Shown one piece after another: positions 1-7,094 of a stretch of DNA of 14,476 nt. The DNA lies in assembly GCA_910587095.1 (NCBI GenBank), contig CAJUMJ010000035.1, positions 1 to 14,476 of the forward strand, written 5' to 3'. The DNA is from an uncultured Lachnospiraceae bacterium (GTDB taxonomy: Bacteria > Bacillota > Clostridia > Lachnospirales > Lachnospiraceae). A program made the translations under genes and the position numbers. The first letter of the stretch is position 1, and each line of letters begins with the position of its first letter. A model generated the notes under the pieces. The model searched no databases. It was not told the DNA's origin and saw only the letters and a list, made by a program, of their open reading frames with translations.

Positions 1-141
1 AAGCGTGAAGCCCCCCTCAAGATGAGATATCCCATAGGGAAACCTATAAGACCCCTTGGAGAGTACGAGGTAGATAGGCATGAGGTGTAAGCACAGCAAT
101 GTGTTTAGCTGACATGTACTAATAGGTCCAGGGCTTAACCA
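1..141 (+). rRNA. rrl: 23S ribosomal RNA, 3' end (partial)
   Basis: The first ~140 bases match the highly conserved 3' end of bacterial 23S rRNA: the CCCCCCTCAAGATGAGAT stretch, the GAGTACGAGGTAGATAGGC block, and the closing TGTACTAATAGG then GGGCTTAACC. The mature end is placed by analogy with Bacillus, just after CTTAACC; it could differ by one or two bases. The gene begins upstream of the window. It forms part of the large ribosomal subunit (domain VI). Confidence 0.95.
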
Positions 142-224
142 AAACAAAGAGAAGTTCTAAGGCGTCAGAAGACGCCGCCTAAGAACAACTATAGCTTTGT
201 TTCAGAGAACCGCAAGCGGTTCTC
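142..224 (+). other. structured 23S rRNA trailer, no 5S gene
   Basis: Directly after the mature 23S end, AAACAAAG (142-149) is the exact complement of CTTTGTTT (195-202). This closing stem encloses an inner hairpin, GTTCT (154-158) with AGAAC (182-186) and GGCGTC (161-166) with GACGCC (171-176), loop AGAA. A second hairpin follows, GAGAACCGC (205-213) with GCGGTTCTC (216-224), a perfect 9-bp stem. Neither has a U-tract, so they are read as processing or spacer structures, not terminators. The rest, to base 298, shows no gene, and no 5S rRNA sequence is recognisable. Confidence 0.6.
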
Positions 225-298
225 CGCAGGAAGAGACAAACGGATAGAAAGAAAGTGGAGATTCAGTTTTCGGTTTTGAGGGTATGATATCTGATTTT

Positions 299-372
299 GG
301 CCCGATGGCTCAGTTGGTTAGAGCGCCGCCCTGTCACGGCGGAGGTCGTGGGTTCGAGTCCCATTCGGGTCG
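299..372 (+). tRNA. tRNA-Asp (GTC)
   Basis: A complete cloverleaf of 74 nt. Acceptor GGCCCGA (299-305) pairs with TCGGGTC (365-371), with one G-U pair, and the discriminator base is G372. The anticodon stem CCGCC/GGCGG encloses loop CTGTCAC, anticodon GTC. The T-loop TTCGAGT is canonical. CCA is not encoded, so it must be added after transcription. It is the first tRNA after the rRNA and is probably cotranscribed with it. Confidence 0.97.
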
Positions 373-404
373 GTTGTATGAAGAGATGTGATATGATTTA
401 TTCC

Positions 405-545
405 GTATGGCGACTGTAAATGCTGTATGCCAATTCGGAGAATTGTCATCCCGCGTTTACAGCCTGATGACAGTTTCCATCCTCGATATGTCTTGTGTGT
501 GCGAGCACCCACCGACATATACAAGTCTGGAAACAGCCGCCATAC
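405..545 (+). other. three-way-junction-like structured spacer between tRNA-Asp and tRNA-Val
   Basis: The unusually long 187-nt tRNA spacer contains nested complementary arms. A closing stem GTATGGCG (405-412) pairs exactly with CGCCATAC (538-545). Inside lie two stem-loops. Arm A is CTGTAAATG (414-422) with CGTTTACAG (454-462), 9 bp with one G-U pair, capped by CAATTC/GAATTG (431-436/440-445). Arm B is GTTTCCA (473-479) with TGGAAAC (528-534), then ATATGTC (486-492) with GACATAT (514-520), then an apical stem at 495-512. No convincing protein is encoded. It could be a stable small RNA, a processing spacer or a remnant mobile element; the sequence does not decide. Confidence 0.55.
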
Positions 546-559
546 TCTTTCATACGCGA

Positions 560-632
560 GGGATCTTAGCTCAGCTGGGAGAGCATCTGCCTTACAAGCA
601 GAGGGTCATAGGTTCGAGCCCTATAGGTCCCA
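560..632 (+). tRNA. tRNA-Val (TAC)
   Basis: A 73-nt cloverleaf. Acceptor GGGATCT (560-566) pairs with AGGTCCC (625-631), discriminator A632. The anticodon stem TCTGC/GCAGA encloses loop CTTACAA: anticodon TAC with A37. The T-loop TTCGAGC is canonical and CCA is not encoded. A37 of this tRNA is the expected target of the TrmN6-type methyltransferase encoded at 9568-10308. Confidence 0.97.
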
Positions 633-665
633 TTTATAGTCCGTTAGACGAATTTCGATTTATAT

Positions 666-738
666 GCCGATATGGCTCAATTGGCAGAGCAGCTGATTTG
701 TAATCAGCAGGTTAACGGTTCGAGTCCGTTTATCGGCT
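666..738 (+). tRNA. tRNA-Thr (TGT)
   Basis: A 73-nt cloverleaf. Acceptor GCCGATA (666-672) pairs perfectly with TATCGGC (731-737), discriminator T738. The anticodon stem GCTGA/TCAGC encloses loop TTTGTAA, anticodon TGT. The T-arm loop is TTCGAGT. CCA is not encoded. It is separated from tRNA-Val by a 33-nt AT-rich spacer. Confidence 0.97.
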
Positions 739-757
739 TTGATGTACAATATCATAT

Positions 758-839
758 GGACGGATTCCCGAGTGGCCAAAGGGGACAGACTGTAAATCTG
801 CTGCAAATTGCTTCGGTGGTTCGAATCCACCTCCGTCCA
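758..839 (+). tRNA. tRNA-Tyr (GTA)
   Basis: An 82-nt class II tRNA with a long variable arm. Acceptor GGACGGA (758-764) pairs with TCCGTCC (832-838), discriminator A839. The anticodon loop CTGTAAA gives GTA. The base of the anticodon stem appears to be an A27-C43 mismatch (ACAGA against TCTGC), so the stem has four standard pairs. The T-loop TTCGAAT is canonical and CCA is not encoded. Confidence 0.96.
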
Positions 840-841
840 TT

Positions 842-902
842 GACGCAAGTTCTTTAGAATTAGCGTCTGGAGTATCACTTCGTGATTTTTTATCAAGTGA
901 TA
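842..902 (+). promoter_or_regulatory. possible attenuator between tRNA-Tyr and tRNA-fMet
   Basis: The spacer first forms a hairpin (842-867): GACGC with GCGTC, then, after one mismatch, AGTTCT against AGAATT with one G-U pair. Next ATCAC (874-878) can pair with GTGAT (882-886), directly followed by six T residues (886-891): a short intrinsic-terminator shape. TATCACTT (873-880) is also the exact complement of AAGTGATA (895-902). That alternative pairing would dismantle the terminator. The layout suggests partial termination or regulated read-through ahead of initiator tRNA and tRNA-Phe; this is inference from pairing only. Confidence 0.4.
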
Positions 903-918
903 AACCATAATTAAATAA

Positions 919-992
919 CGCGGGGTGGAGCAGTCTGGAAGCTCGTCGGGCTCATAACCCGAAGGTCATAGGTTCAAATCCTGTCCCCGCTA
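919..992 (+). tRNA. initiator tRNA-fMet (CAT)
   Basis: A 74-nt cloverleaf starting CGCGGGG (919-925), with CCCCGC at 985-990, then T991 and A992. The anticodon stem TCGGG/CCCGA carries the three consecutive G-C pairs diagnostic of initiator tRNA, around loop CTCATAA. The first acceptor position is unpaired (C1 opposite U72 rather than the usual A72), which keeps the initiator hallmark of lacking a 1-72 Watson-Crick pair. CCA is not encoded. Confidence 0.96.
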
Positions 993-998
993 TTTGAT

Positions 999-1071
<73 letters not shown>

Positions 1072-1084
1072 TTAAAAAAGAGAT

Positions 1085-1125
1085 CCTTATAATTATTACA
1101 TTTGTAGTGATTATAAGGGTTTTTG
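1085..1125 (+). terminator. intrinsic terminator of the rRNA/tRNA operon
   Basis: CCTTATAATTATTAC (1085-1099) pairs with GTAGTGATTATAAGG (1104-1118), about 15 bp with two G-U pairs and loop ATTT. The stem is followed by a run of five T residues (1120-1124). Its position just after tRNA-Phe makes it the end of the stable-RNA transcript. Confidence 0.85.
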
Positions 1126-1199
1126 TTTGTGTCAGAAATCGGAGAGGGAGGACTTCACTGGTGCTGTAGAAAAATCTGGTAAATGACATATATGTAAGG

Positions 1200-1205
1200 T
1201 ATAAT
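1200..1205 (+). promoter_or_regulatory. candidate -10 element for the zinc-ribbon/CFI-box gene
   Basis: A perfect TATAAT hexamer lies 36 bases before the start codon at 1242, in an AT-rich stretch after the tRNA terminator. The -35 at 17-bp spacing (TGGTAA, 1177-1182) matches only weakly, so promoter strength is uncertain. Confidence 0.4.
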
Positions 1206-1241
1206 TATGGAAAAATCAGGATTACGCTACGGGGTGACAAT

Positions 1242-2360
1242 ATGGGATTGGTGGCAGCTAAATGTACGCAATGCGGTGCGAATATTGAAGTGGACGCTTC
1301 TAAGGATGCCGGGATATGCAGTTTTTGCGGCACAGCGTTTGTGACAGAAAAGGCAATAAATAATTATATTGTAAATAATACATTTAATATACAGAATGCC
1401 GAATTAATTATTCCGAATGTAAATGTTGAAAATCTAAGAAAGCTTGGAAATGAAGAGTACAAAAAGGGTAATTATGAGAAGGCGTACGAGTACTTTAGCA
1501 GAATATTGGAAGTGAACGAGGACAGTGAATGTATATTTAAGAGAGAAATAATAGGTCAATTGCAGGATTCAAATGATTTAGCTTACATGTACTTTCCCAA
1601 AATACTGAAGCCATATTATGAAAGCATTCAATTGTCGGAATTGGTTTATGAAGAAAAATTAACTGTCATACAGTCGGCATGTGAAGACTGCTTTCATGTC
1701 ATATCACAATATTATTATAAAAAGCGAAACAAATATGTGACAGCAGGTAAAATTGTAAATAACTCCTACGCCAATTTTTTACTTGCAGGGCGAGATACCG
1801 TTTGGGCAATTAAACATTTGGTTGATTATGAGTTTACGATGAAAAATGAATATAAAGAGATTGAGGATATCATATTATCACAGTGTAATTTTGCGATCTC
1901 TGTTTTAGATGCGCAGACGAAAAAATATGGCTGTTTTGAAGATGCATATAGATGTTACACATTAGGCGGGTATTTTGCTGATCAATGTTATGAAAACGCT
2001 TCCGTAATAGTGAACTATAAGAATAGAATTATGCCGTCTTTTCTGCCAGGTAATTTAATATCTCCCAGTAACGGCGGAACAGGTGCGGAAAAGAACGGAT
2101 GCTATATTGCAACTTGCGTATACGGCTCGTACAATTGTCCTCAAGTGTGGACACTTAGAAGATTTAGGGACTACTCGTTGAGAAAAAGATGGTATGGCAG
2201 AGTATTTATAAAATACTATTATGCATTGAGCCCAACTCTGGTGAAACTGTTTGGTACAAGAAACTGGTTTAAGAATTGTTGGAAGTTTTCTTTGGACAAG
2301 CTGGTAGCCGATTTGAACGAAAAGGGTATAGAAGATACGTATTATGAGGACGGGTATTGA
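1242..2360 (+). CDS. zinc-ribbon, TPR-like, CFI-box-CTERM protein
   Basis: A 372-residue predicted cytoplasmic protein of unknown function. Residues 8-29 hold two CxxC pairs (C8, C11, C26, C29), a rubredoxin-like zinc ribbon. Residues ~63-92 read as a tetratricopeptide-like helical repeat (KLGNEEYKKGNYEKAYEYF). The middle has no obvious motif. From ~285 comes a conserved Cys-rich ending that starts CYIATCVYG and continues into a WTLRRFRD block with Trp/Tyr-rich helices; this matches the CFI-box-CTERM domain, common in Lachnospiraceae and without a known biochemical role. The ATG has a clear Shine-Dalgarno (GGGGTG, 1231-1236). The gene is visibly more AT-rich than the housekeeping genes downstream, which hints at separate ancestry. 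The domain calls are family recognition by eye; no function is assigned. Confidence 0.85.
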   Translation: MGLVAAKCTQCGANIEVDASKDAGICSFCGTAFVTEKAINNYIVNNTFNIQNAELIIPNVNVENLRKLGNEEYKKGNYEKAYEYFSRILEVNEDSECIFKREIIGQLQDSNDLAYMYFPKILKPYYESIQLSELVYEEKLTVIQSACEDCFHVISQYYYKKRNKYVTAGKIVNNSYANFLLAGRDTVWAIKHLVDYEFTMKNEYKEIEDIILSQCNFAISVLDAQTKKYGCFEDAYRCYTLGGYFADQCYENASVIVNYKNRIMPSFLPGNLISPSNGGTGAEKNGCYIATCVYGSYNCPQVWTLRRFRDYSLRKRWYGRVFIKYYYALSPTLVKLFGTRNWFKNCWKFSLDKLVADLNEKGIEDTYYEDGY

Positions 2361-2394
2361 AAAACAGCGGAGAAAGGCGACGGATGGTGGGGAG

Positions 2395-3486
2395 ATGAGT
2401 AAATTAAAGAAAGGCATTCTGGCAGTATTCGATCACATTACGGAGTGCATGATGCCTATTATACCGCTTCTTTTGGCGGGCGGTATTTTGAAAATTATTG
2501 TGATGCTTTTGACGGCGGCGCATCTTTTGTCGGGGACGACAGAGACGATTATGTCGGCACTCGCGACAACGCCATTTTATTTTCTGCCTATATTTGTTGC
2601 GTATTCTGCAGCAAAGCATTTCGACACTGACCCGCTGCTCGCACTGGCAAGTGTATGTATTATGCTGCTTCCTGATTTTGCGGATTTGATGGAGAGCGGT
2701 GAGAAAATTACGTTTGCGGGCATACCGGTGGTGCCGGCAACCTATGCATATAATGTGATTCCGATTATTCTGCTGATTTACTGCATGTCCCACATTGTAA
2801 AATGGATGAAAAAATGGATTAAAGAGAGCTTACAGCCGTATTTTTTGGCAGTCTGTGTGATATTTTTTACTTCGCTTCTTGGGATTCTTGTGATCGAACC
2901 GGTAGTAAGTTTGCTGAGCAATTTGCTGGCGGACGGGCTTGAGGTTATGCAGATGAAGATACCGGTGGTAGCCTGGGCTTTATTTGCGGCGGTGGCAACA
3001 ATGCTTGTGGCTACGGGAATGCACTGGATTTTTATTACGCTGGCGATTACTCAGATGGGATTGACGGGCGTGGATTATGGTATTATGGTTGGCTTTCTGA
3101 TTTGTAATATATCGCTTGCGGGTTGTGACCTGGCGGTGTTTGTCAAGTCAAAGACAGCGGAAAAGAGAGCGATGGCGGTAAGCGCGATGATTACGGAGTT
3201 AGTTTCCGGTATCGCGGAGCCTTCCATCTTTGGCATATGCTTCAAAGAAAAAACGCCTCTGGCAGGCAATATTTTGGGTAGCATGATTGCGGGAGCGGTG
3301 CAGGGCATTTTGACGGTTCGATGCTATGCTTTCGCTTTTCCGAGCGTCTCGACGATCTTGATGTTTTACAGCGTGGATGATCCGAACAATTTGTGGAAAG
3401 CGATAGCTGTGGCTGCGTTTTCTTTTGTGACAAGCTTTGTCATTACGGCATTTATCTACCGCGATGCAAAGAAGCCATATGTGTAA
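2395..3486 (+). CDS. orphan PTS EIIC membrane domain (glucose/beta-glucoside superfamily)
   Basis: A 363-residue integral membrane protein with about ten hydrophobic segments. It resembles the EIIC domain of glucose-superfamily phosphotransferase permeases, which bind and translocate the sugar. The motif SGIAEPSIFG, with Glu at ~275, corresponds to the conserved G-x-x-EP sugar-site loop of the family. No IIB (phospho-Cys) or IIA (phospho-His) domain is fused or encoded nearby, so it would need partners in trans or may no longer act in a PTS. The substrate cannot be read from sequence. I chose ATG 2395, just after a GGTGGGGAG purine run; an in-frame ATG at 2344 overlaps the upstream gene, has no Shine-Dalgarno and would add 17 non-hydrophobic residues. 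The 34-nt gap to the upstream gene suggests cotranscription. Confidence 0.85.
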   Translation: MSKLKKGILAVFDHITECMMPIIPLLLAGGILKIIVMLLTAAHLLSGTTETIMSALATTPFYFLPIFVAYSAAKHFDTDPLLALASVCIMLLPDFADLMESGEKITFAGIPVVPATYAYNVIPIILLIYCMSHIVKWMKKWIKESLQPYFLAVCVIFFTSLLGILVIEPVVSLLSNLLADGLEVMQMKIPVVAWALFAAVATMLVATGMHWIFITLAITQMGLTGVDYGIMVGFLICNISLAGCDLAVFVKSKTAEKRAMAVSAMITELVSGIAEPSIFGICFKEKTPLAGNILGSMIAGAVQGILTVRCYAFAFPSVSTILMFYSVDDPNNLWKAIAVAAFSFVTSFVITAFIYRDAKKPYV

Positions 3487-3496
3487 TAAAGTCATA

Positions 3497-3516
3497 AACC
3501 GGGATTTTGCCCGGAA
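3497..3516 (+). other. GC-rich hairpin after the EIIC gene
   Basis: CCGGG pairs with CCCGG around loop ATTTTG, starting 10 bases after the EIIC stop codon. No T-run follows on either strand, so it is at best a weak or factor-dependent end signal. The rest of the gap to 3687 shows no gene, repeat or clear promoter. Confidence 0.25.
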
Positions 3517-3687
3517 AACGGCGCTGAGAGGATATGTGGGGGAGCCGGAGGGACAGGGAAGGTTTTCGGAAGATTTTACCCGGTACAGAAAATACGGGAT
3601 ACGGCCGATATAAAAAATGACTGACTGTGTGGTCGGTAGATGTGTGAAGAGGCGGCAGACGGAAAGTACGGGGAGATGAAACCGGCT

Positions 3688-4869
3688 ATGAAAAAGCTTT
3701 TATTTTTTACAGGTGATATTGAGACGCAGGGATATTTTTCATTGCAGATTGCGGAAGCCATGAAGCAGCTTGGGCATGAAATTTTTATCTATGACCTGAG
3801 CCGGCCCTGGGAGAGCACGGAAAAATTTTTCCGCTTTTTTGAACTGGAAAACACGGCGCTGATAAATTTTAATTTTCATGGCATGAGCGGGGAAGAATAT
3901 TTTCTGGACGAAAACGGCACGATGATGTGGGAGGCACTGCGCATTCCCAGCTACAATATTGTGGTCGATCATCCCATGTATTACCATCATTTTCTTGAGA
4001 AGACGCCGTCCAATTATCATCATATCAATATCGACAGAAAACATGAATCATATATGCGCAGATTTTTTCCGGAGATAAAGAACGGCCCTTTTGTGCCTCT
4101 TGCAGGGACGAAACTGTATCCGAATAAGTCGAATGTCCCTATCGCCTGCCGCAGATACGATGTGACGATGGTGGGAAATTATTGTAAGCCCTCCACTTTT
4201 GACAAATATATTACACGAATCGACGATGAATACACGGCGTTCTACCACGGTATGATAGATGACCTTCTGGATAATCCACATAAAACCGTGGAGGAGGTGG
4301 CAGAGGCGCATCTTCTTGCGGAGCTTGGCGAGGTGCCGGAGGAAGAGCTTAAAAAGACGATGGCGGCTCTGACTTTTATCGACTTGTATGTCCGTTATAC
4401 GTTCAGAGGGCGGGCTGTACAGGAGCTGGCGGATGCCGGGATCAAAGTTTATGTTTTCGGTGACGGCTGGGATCTTCTCGAGTGCAGACATCCGGAAAAT
4501 CTGATTATCATGAGCAATCTCAACTCGGAGGGGTGTCTGAAAAAGCTGCGTCAGACGAAGCTTTCTCTCAACGTGATGCCCTGGTTTAAAGACGGTGCTC
4601 ACGACAGGATTTTTAATTCCATGTTAAACGGCGCGGTATGTCTGACAGACAGCAGCGTGTATTTGGATGAAATTTTACATGACAACAAAGATAGCAGTAT
4701 CTATTCTCTTGCGCGGATGGAAAGCCTTCCGGAGATCGCGATGAAGCTGCTGGGGGATCCCGATCGGATGCAGGAGATAGCGGATGGCGGATATGAGCTG
4801 GCGCAGGGCGGACATACCTGGGCGCATCGGGCAAAAGTACTGCATGAACTGGTGGAAAACGGACAGTGA
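3688..4869 (+). CDS. CgeB-like glycosyltransferase (GT-B fold, DUF3880 type)
   Basis: A 393-residue protein resembling the CgeB / glycosyl transferase group 1 family. The N-terminus (KKLLFFTGDIETQGYF) looks like the first strand and helix of a Rossmann-like GT-B half. The C-terminal half carries the family block SLNVMPWFKDGAHDRIFNSM (~310-330) followed by NGAVCLTDSS, which matches the sugar-nucleotide-binding half. It would transfer a sugar to an unknown acceptor; B. subtilis CgeB acts on the spore surface, but that role cannot be carried over. There is no signal peptide, so it is cytoplasmic. Starts at 3640, 3676 and 3688 are all in frame. The GGGGAG at 3670-3675 abuts 3676 and lies 12 bases before 3688; 3688 fits the family start best. 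It is followed 69 nt later by the HD-domain gene. Confidence 0.8.
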   Translation: MKKLLFFTGDIETQGYFSLQIAEAMKQLGHEIFIYDLSRPWESTEKFFRFFELENTALINFNFHGMSGEEYFLDENGTMMWEALRIPSYNIVVDHPMYYHHFLEKTPSNYHHINIDRKHESYMRRFFPEIKNGPFVPLAGTKLYPNKSNVPIACRRYDVTMVGNYCKPSTFDKYITRIDDEYTAFYHGMIDDLLDNPHKTVEEVAEAHLLAELGEVPEEELKKTMAALTFIDLYVRYTFRGRAVQELADAGIKVYVFGDGWDLLECRHPENLIIMSNLNSEGCLKKLRQTKLSLNVMPWFKDGAHDRIFNSMLNGAVCLTDSSVYLDEILHDNKDSSIYSLARMESLPEIAMKLLGDPDRMQEIADGGYELAQGGHTWAHRAKVLHELVENGQ

Positions 4870-4938
4870 TTTAAGCGGCGTCCGATCAGAATTTGCGTAT
4901 GATAGTATTGTGAAAGTATATGATATGGGGGAAAACAG

Positions 4939-5481
4939 ATGGAGTTTATGAAAAGTTACAGGGAAAAGCGCAGGGAGCGTCTGCGCAGACTCTTTGAACG
5001 GCACAGGAGACTCCATGCAATGCTCAAGGAGCATGGCGGGGATATTCTGGATTCGGAAAATTTCAGGAGCACCAGAAGCCATATCCAACATGGTACCATG
5101 ACAGTACACAATCATTGTATGGATGTGGCGCGTTACAGTATTCTTTTAAACAACAGGTTTGGGATCGGCTGTAATAAGCACGATCTGATCAGAGGCGCGC
5201 TCCTGCACGATTATTTTCTCTACGACTGGCATGACAAGGCGTATTTGTCAAAGCGCAAACGTCTGCACGGTTTCCATCATCCGATGACGGCGCTTTGCAA
5301 TGCGGAGAAGGAGTATGAGCTGAATGATACGCAGCGGGAAATTATCAAAAAGCATATGTGGCCGTTGTCGGTAGTGCCGCCTGTATGCAGAGAGGCATGG
5401 GTGGTGACGGCGGCTGACAAATACTGCTCATTTATGGAGACGGTGGGTCTGCACAAGGGACATGGTGCACGTGCCTCCTGA
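4939..5481 (+). CDS. HD-domain phosphohydrolase, small
   Basis: A 180-residue predicted metal-dependent phosphohydrolase of the HD superfamily. An N-terminal basic, Arg-rich helix (~5-25) precedes the catalytic core: His57/His59 near the first helix, the signature His90-Asp91 in LLHDYFLYDW, His110/His113/His114 in the loop HGFHHP, His139 in IIKKHMWPL, and a late Asp160. This is the full set expected for one or two divalent metals. HD enzymes hydrolyse phosphate esters such as nucleotides; the substrate here is unknown. A GGGGG Shine-Dalgarno (4926-4930) lies 8 nt before the ATG. It sits between a glycosyltransferase and the decarboxylase, 38 nt ahead of the latter, so joint transcription is plausible. 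The chain ends shortly after the last helix, with a Gly/His-rich tail. Confidence 0.85.
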   Translation: MEFMKSYREKRRERLRRLFERHRRLHAMLKEHGGDILDSENFRSTRSHIQHGTMTVHNHCMDVARYSILLNNRFGIGCNKHDLIRGALLHDYFLYDWHDKAYLSKRKRLHGFHHPMTALCNAEKEYELNDTQREIIKKHMWPLSVVPPVCREAWVVTAADKYCSFMETVGLHKGHGARAS

Positions 5482-5519
5482 AGCAGGTAAACGGTTTTCG
5501 GATGACAACAAAGGGTGAC

Positions 5520-7037
5520 ATGCGCACAGACAACGGAAAAGAGACGGAAAGCTTATATCAAAGATTGTCCGCATATGCCAGGAGCGATTTTTATCCCTGC
5601 CATATGCCGGGGCATAAACGAAATCCGGCAGGCGGGGAGATGGCGGATTTTTATAAGGTGGATATCACGGAGATTGACGGTTTTGATAATCTCCATCAGG
5701 CGCGGGGGATTTTGCTGGAAGCGCAGCTTCGGGCGAACCGCCTTTATGGGGCGGATGAAACTTACTTTTTGGTAAACGGGAGCACTTGTGGGATACTTGC
5801 CGCAATCATGGCGGTGACGAAACCGGGAGACAAACTTCTGGCGGCTCGCAACTGCCACAAGTCCGTGTATCACGCGGCGATTTTGCAGGAGTTGACCGTA
5901 CATTACTGTCAGCCCGGATTGATCCGGGAGTATGATATTTGCGACGGGATTTTGCCGGCGGCGGTTGGCCGGCTTCTGGACGAACACCCGGATGCAAAGG
6001 CGGTGGTGATCACTTCTCCTACCTATGAGGGGATTGTTTCCGACATTGCGGGGATAGCGGACACGGTTCACGGGAGAGACAAAATTTTGATTGTGGACGA
6101 GGCGCACGGCGCGCATTTGGGGTTGTTCCCGGAGACAGGGGCGGAGACATCGGGTGAAGGGCGGCAAGGGCACTTTGCCGGTGTTTCGGGTGCGCTGGCG
6201 TCAGGTGCGGATCTGGTGATCCACAGCCTGCACAAGACGCTGCCATCCATGACGCAGACAGCGCTTTTACATGTGAACGGAGGCAGAGTGGACAGGGGGA
6301 GACTGCGCAGGTATCTTACCATGGTGCAGAGCAGCAGCCCGTCCTATGTACTTATGGCGAGCATGGATTCCTGCGTGCGCTTTTTGGAGAAGCACGGGGA
6401 GGAAAGGTTCGCGGCGTTTCAGGCGTATTATAAAAGTTTTTGTAAGAAGACGGAAAGTTGCCGGCATATCAGAATTGCAAAGATGACGGATGTGTCGGAT
6501 AAAGGATATGCGCTGCGGAACTGGGATGCGGGAAAGCTGGTGATTTCCGTCCGGGGCACAGGGCTTAGCGGGCCAGGGCTTTATGATATTTTGCGGGAAA
6601 AATACCATTTGCAGATGGAGATGGCGGCGGAGAGCTTTGTGCTTGCAATGATGACGCTGATGGACACGGAAGAAGGCTGGCAGAGATTGGCTGACGCGCT
6701 CTGTGAGATAGATGATAGGATAGAGAGGGGAACCGGCAGTCGGACAAAGCCTGTGCAGGAAGAAGGGACGGACGCATTTTCGCCGGGAAAGCCGGAGGCA
6801 GTTATGACATTGGCGCAGGCTTTTCACAGCGGGCGGGAGGAAGTGACGCTTGGCGAAGCGGCAGGCAGGACTGCGGCTGATTTTATCAATCTGTATCCTC
6901 CGGGGATTCCGTTGGCGGCGCCGGGAGAAATGCTCGGTGAGGCGTTGATTCAACGGATCATAAAAAGCCGCAAAACCGGACTGCCGGTGCAGGGGGTGTC
7001 GGAGGACGGCAAAGTGGCTGTAGTTGCGGCGCGGTAA
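5520..7037 (+). CDS. yaaO: Orn/Lys/Arg decarboxylase family protein (YaaO-like)
   Basis: A 505-residue PLP-dependent enzyme of the fold I ornithine/lysine/arginine decarboxylase family. The start FYPCHMPGHKR is the family's N-terminal signature. A GADETYFLVNGST block builds the cofactor phosphate site, IVDEAHGAH holds the Asp that contacts the pyridine nitrogen, and HSLHKTLPSMTQTALL carries the Schiff-base lysine (~residue 239). The C-terminal YPPGIPL segment is typical. It would make polyamine precursors or diamines, but substrate choice cannot be read directly. Neighbouring yaaR and holB match the Bacillus yaaO locus, except that tmk and yaaQ are missing between. I prefer ATG 5520 because AAAGGG (5510-5515) sits just ahead; ATG 5502 is in frame but lacks a good site. 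Confidence 0.88.
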   Translation: MRTDNGKETESLYQRLSAYARSDFYPCHMPGHKRNPAGGEMADFYKVDITEIDGFDNLHQARGILLEAQLRANRLYGADETYFLVNGSTCGILAAIMAVTKPGDKLLAARNCHKSVYHAAILQELTVHYCQPGLIREYDICDGILPAAVGRLLDEHPDAKAVVITSPTYEGIVSDIAGIADTVHGRDKILIVDEAHGAHLGLFPETGAETSGEGRQGHFAGVSGALASGADLVIHSLHKTLPSMTQTALLHVNGGRVDRGRLRRYLTMVQSSSPSYVLMASMDSCVRFLEKHGEERFAAFQAYYKSFCKKTESCRHIRIAKMTDVSDKGYALRNWDAGKLVISVRGTGLSGPGLYDILREKYHLQMEMAAESFVLAMMTLMDTEEGWQRLADALCEIDDRIERGTGSRTKPVQEEGTDAFSPGKPEAVMTLAQAFHSGREEVTLGEAAGRTAADFINLYPPGIPLAAPGEMLGEALIQRIIKSRKTGLPVQGVSEDGKVAVVAAR

Positions 7038-7094
7038 CAGTTCGGCCTTGTGACATTCTGCGGGTAAAATTGCGCTGTATTCGGTTTATAGCAG

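Noticed and set aside
405..545. A 5S rRNA gene in the tRNA spacer because of the three-way shape
   Set aside because: None of the conserved 5S sequence blocks is present; only the general topology is similar.
318..908. Several ORFs of 60-98 codons on both strands across the tRNA region
   Set aside because: They run through tRNA genes and encode the familiar translated-tRNA strings; no ribosome binding sites or protein families support them.
4893..4924. Promoter TTGCGT with TATATG or TATGAT before the HD-domain gene
   Set aside because: Spacing of 18-20 and a start site falling on the Shine-Dalgarno make it unlikely; cotranscription with the upstream gene is simpler.
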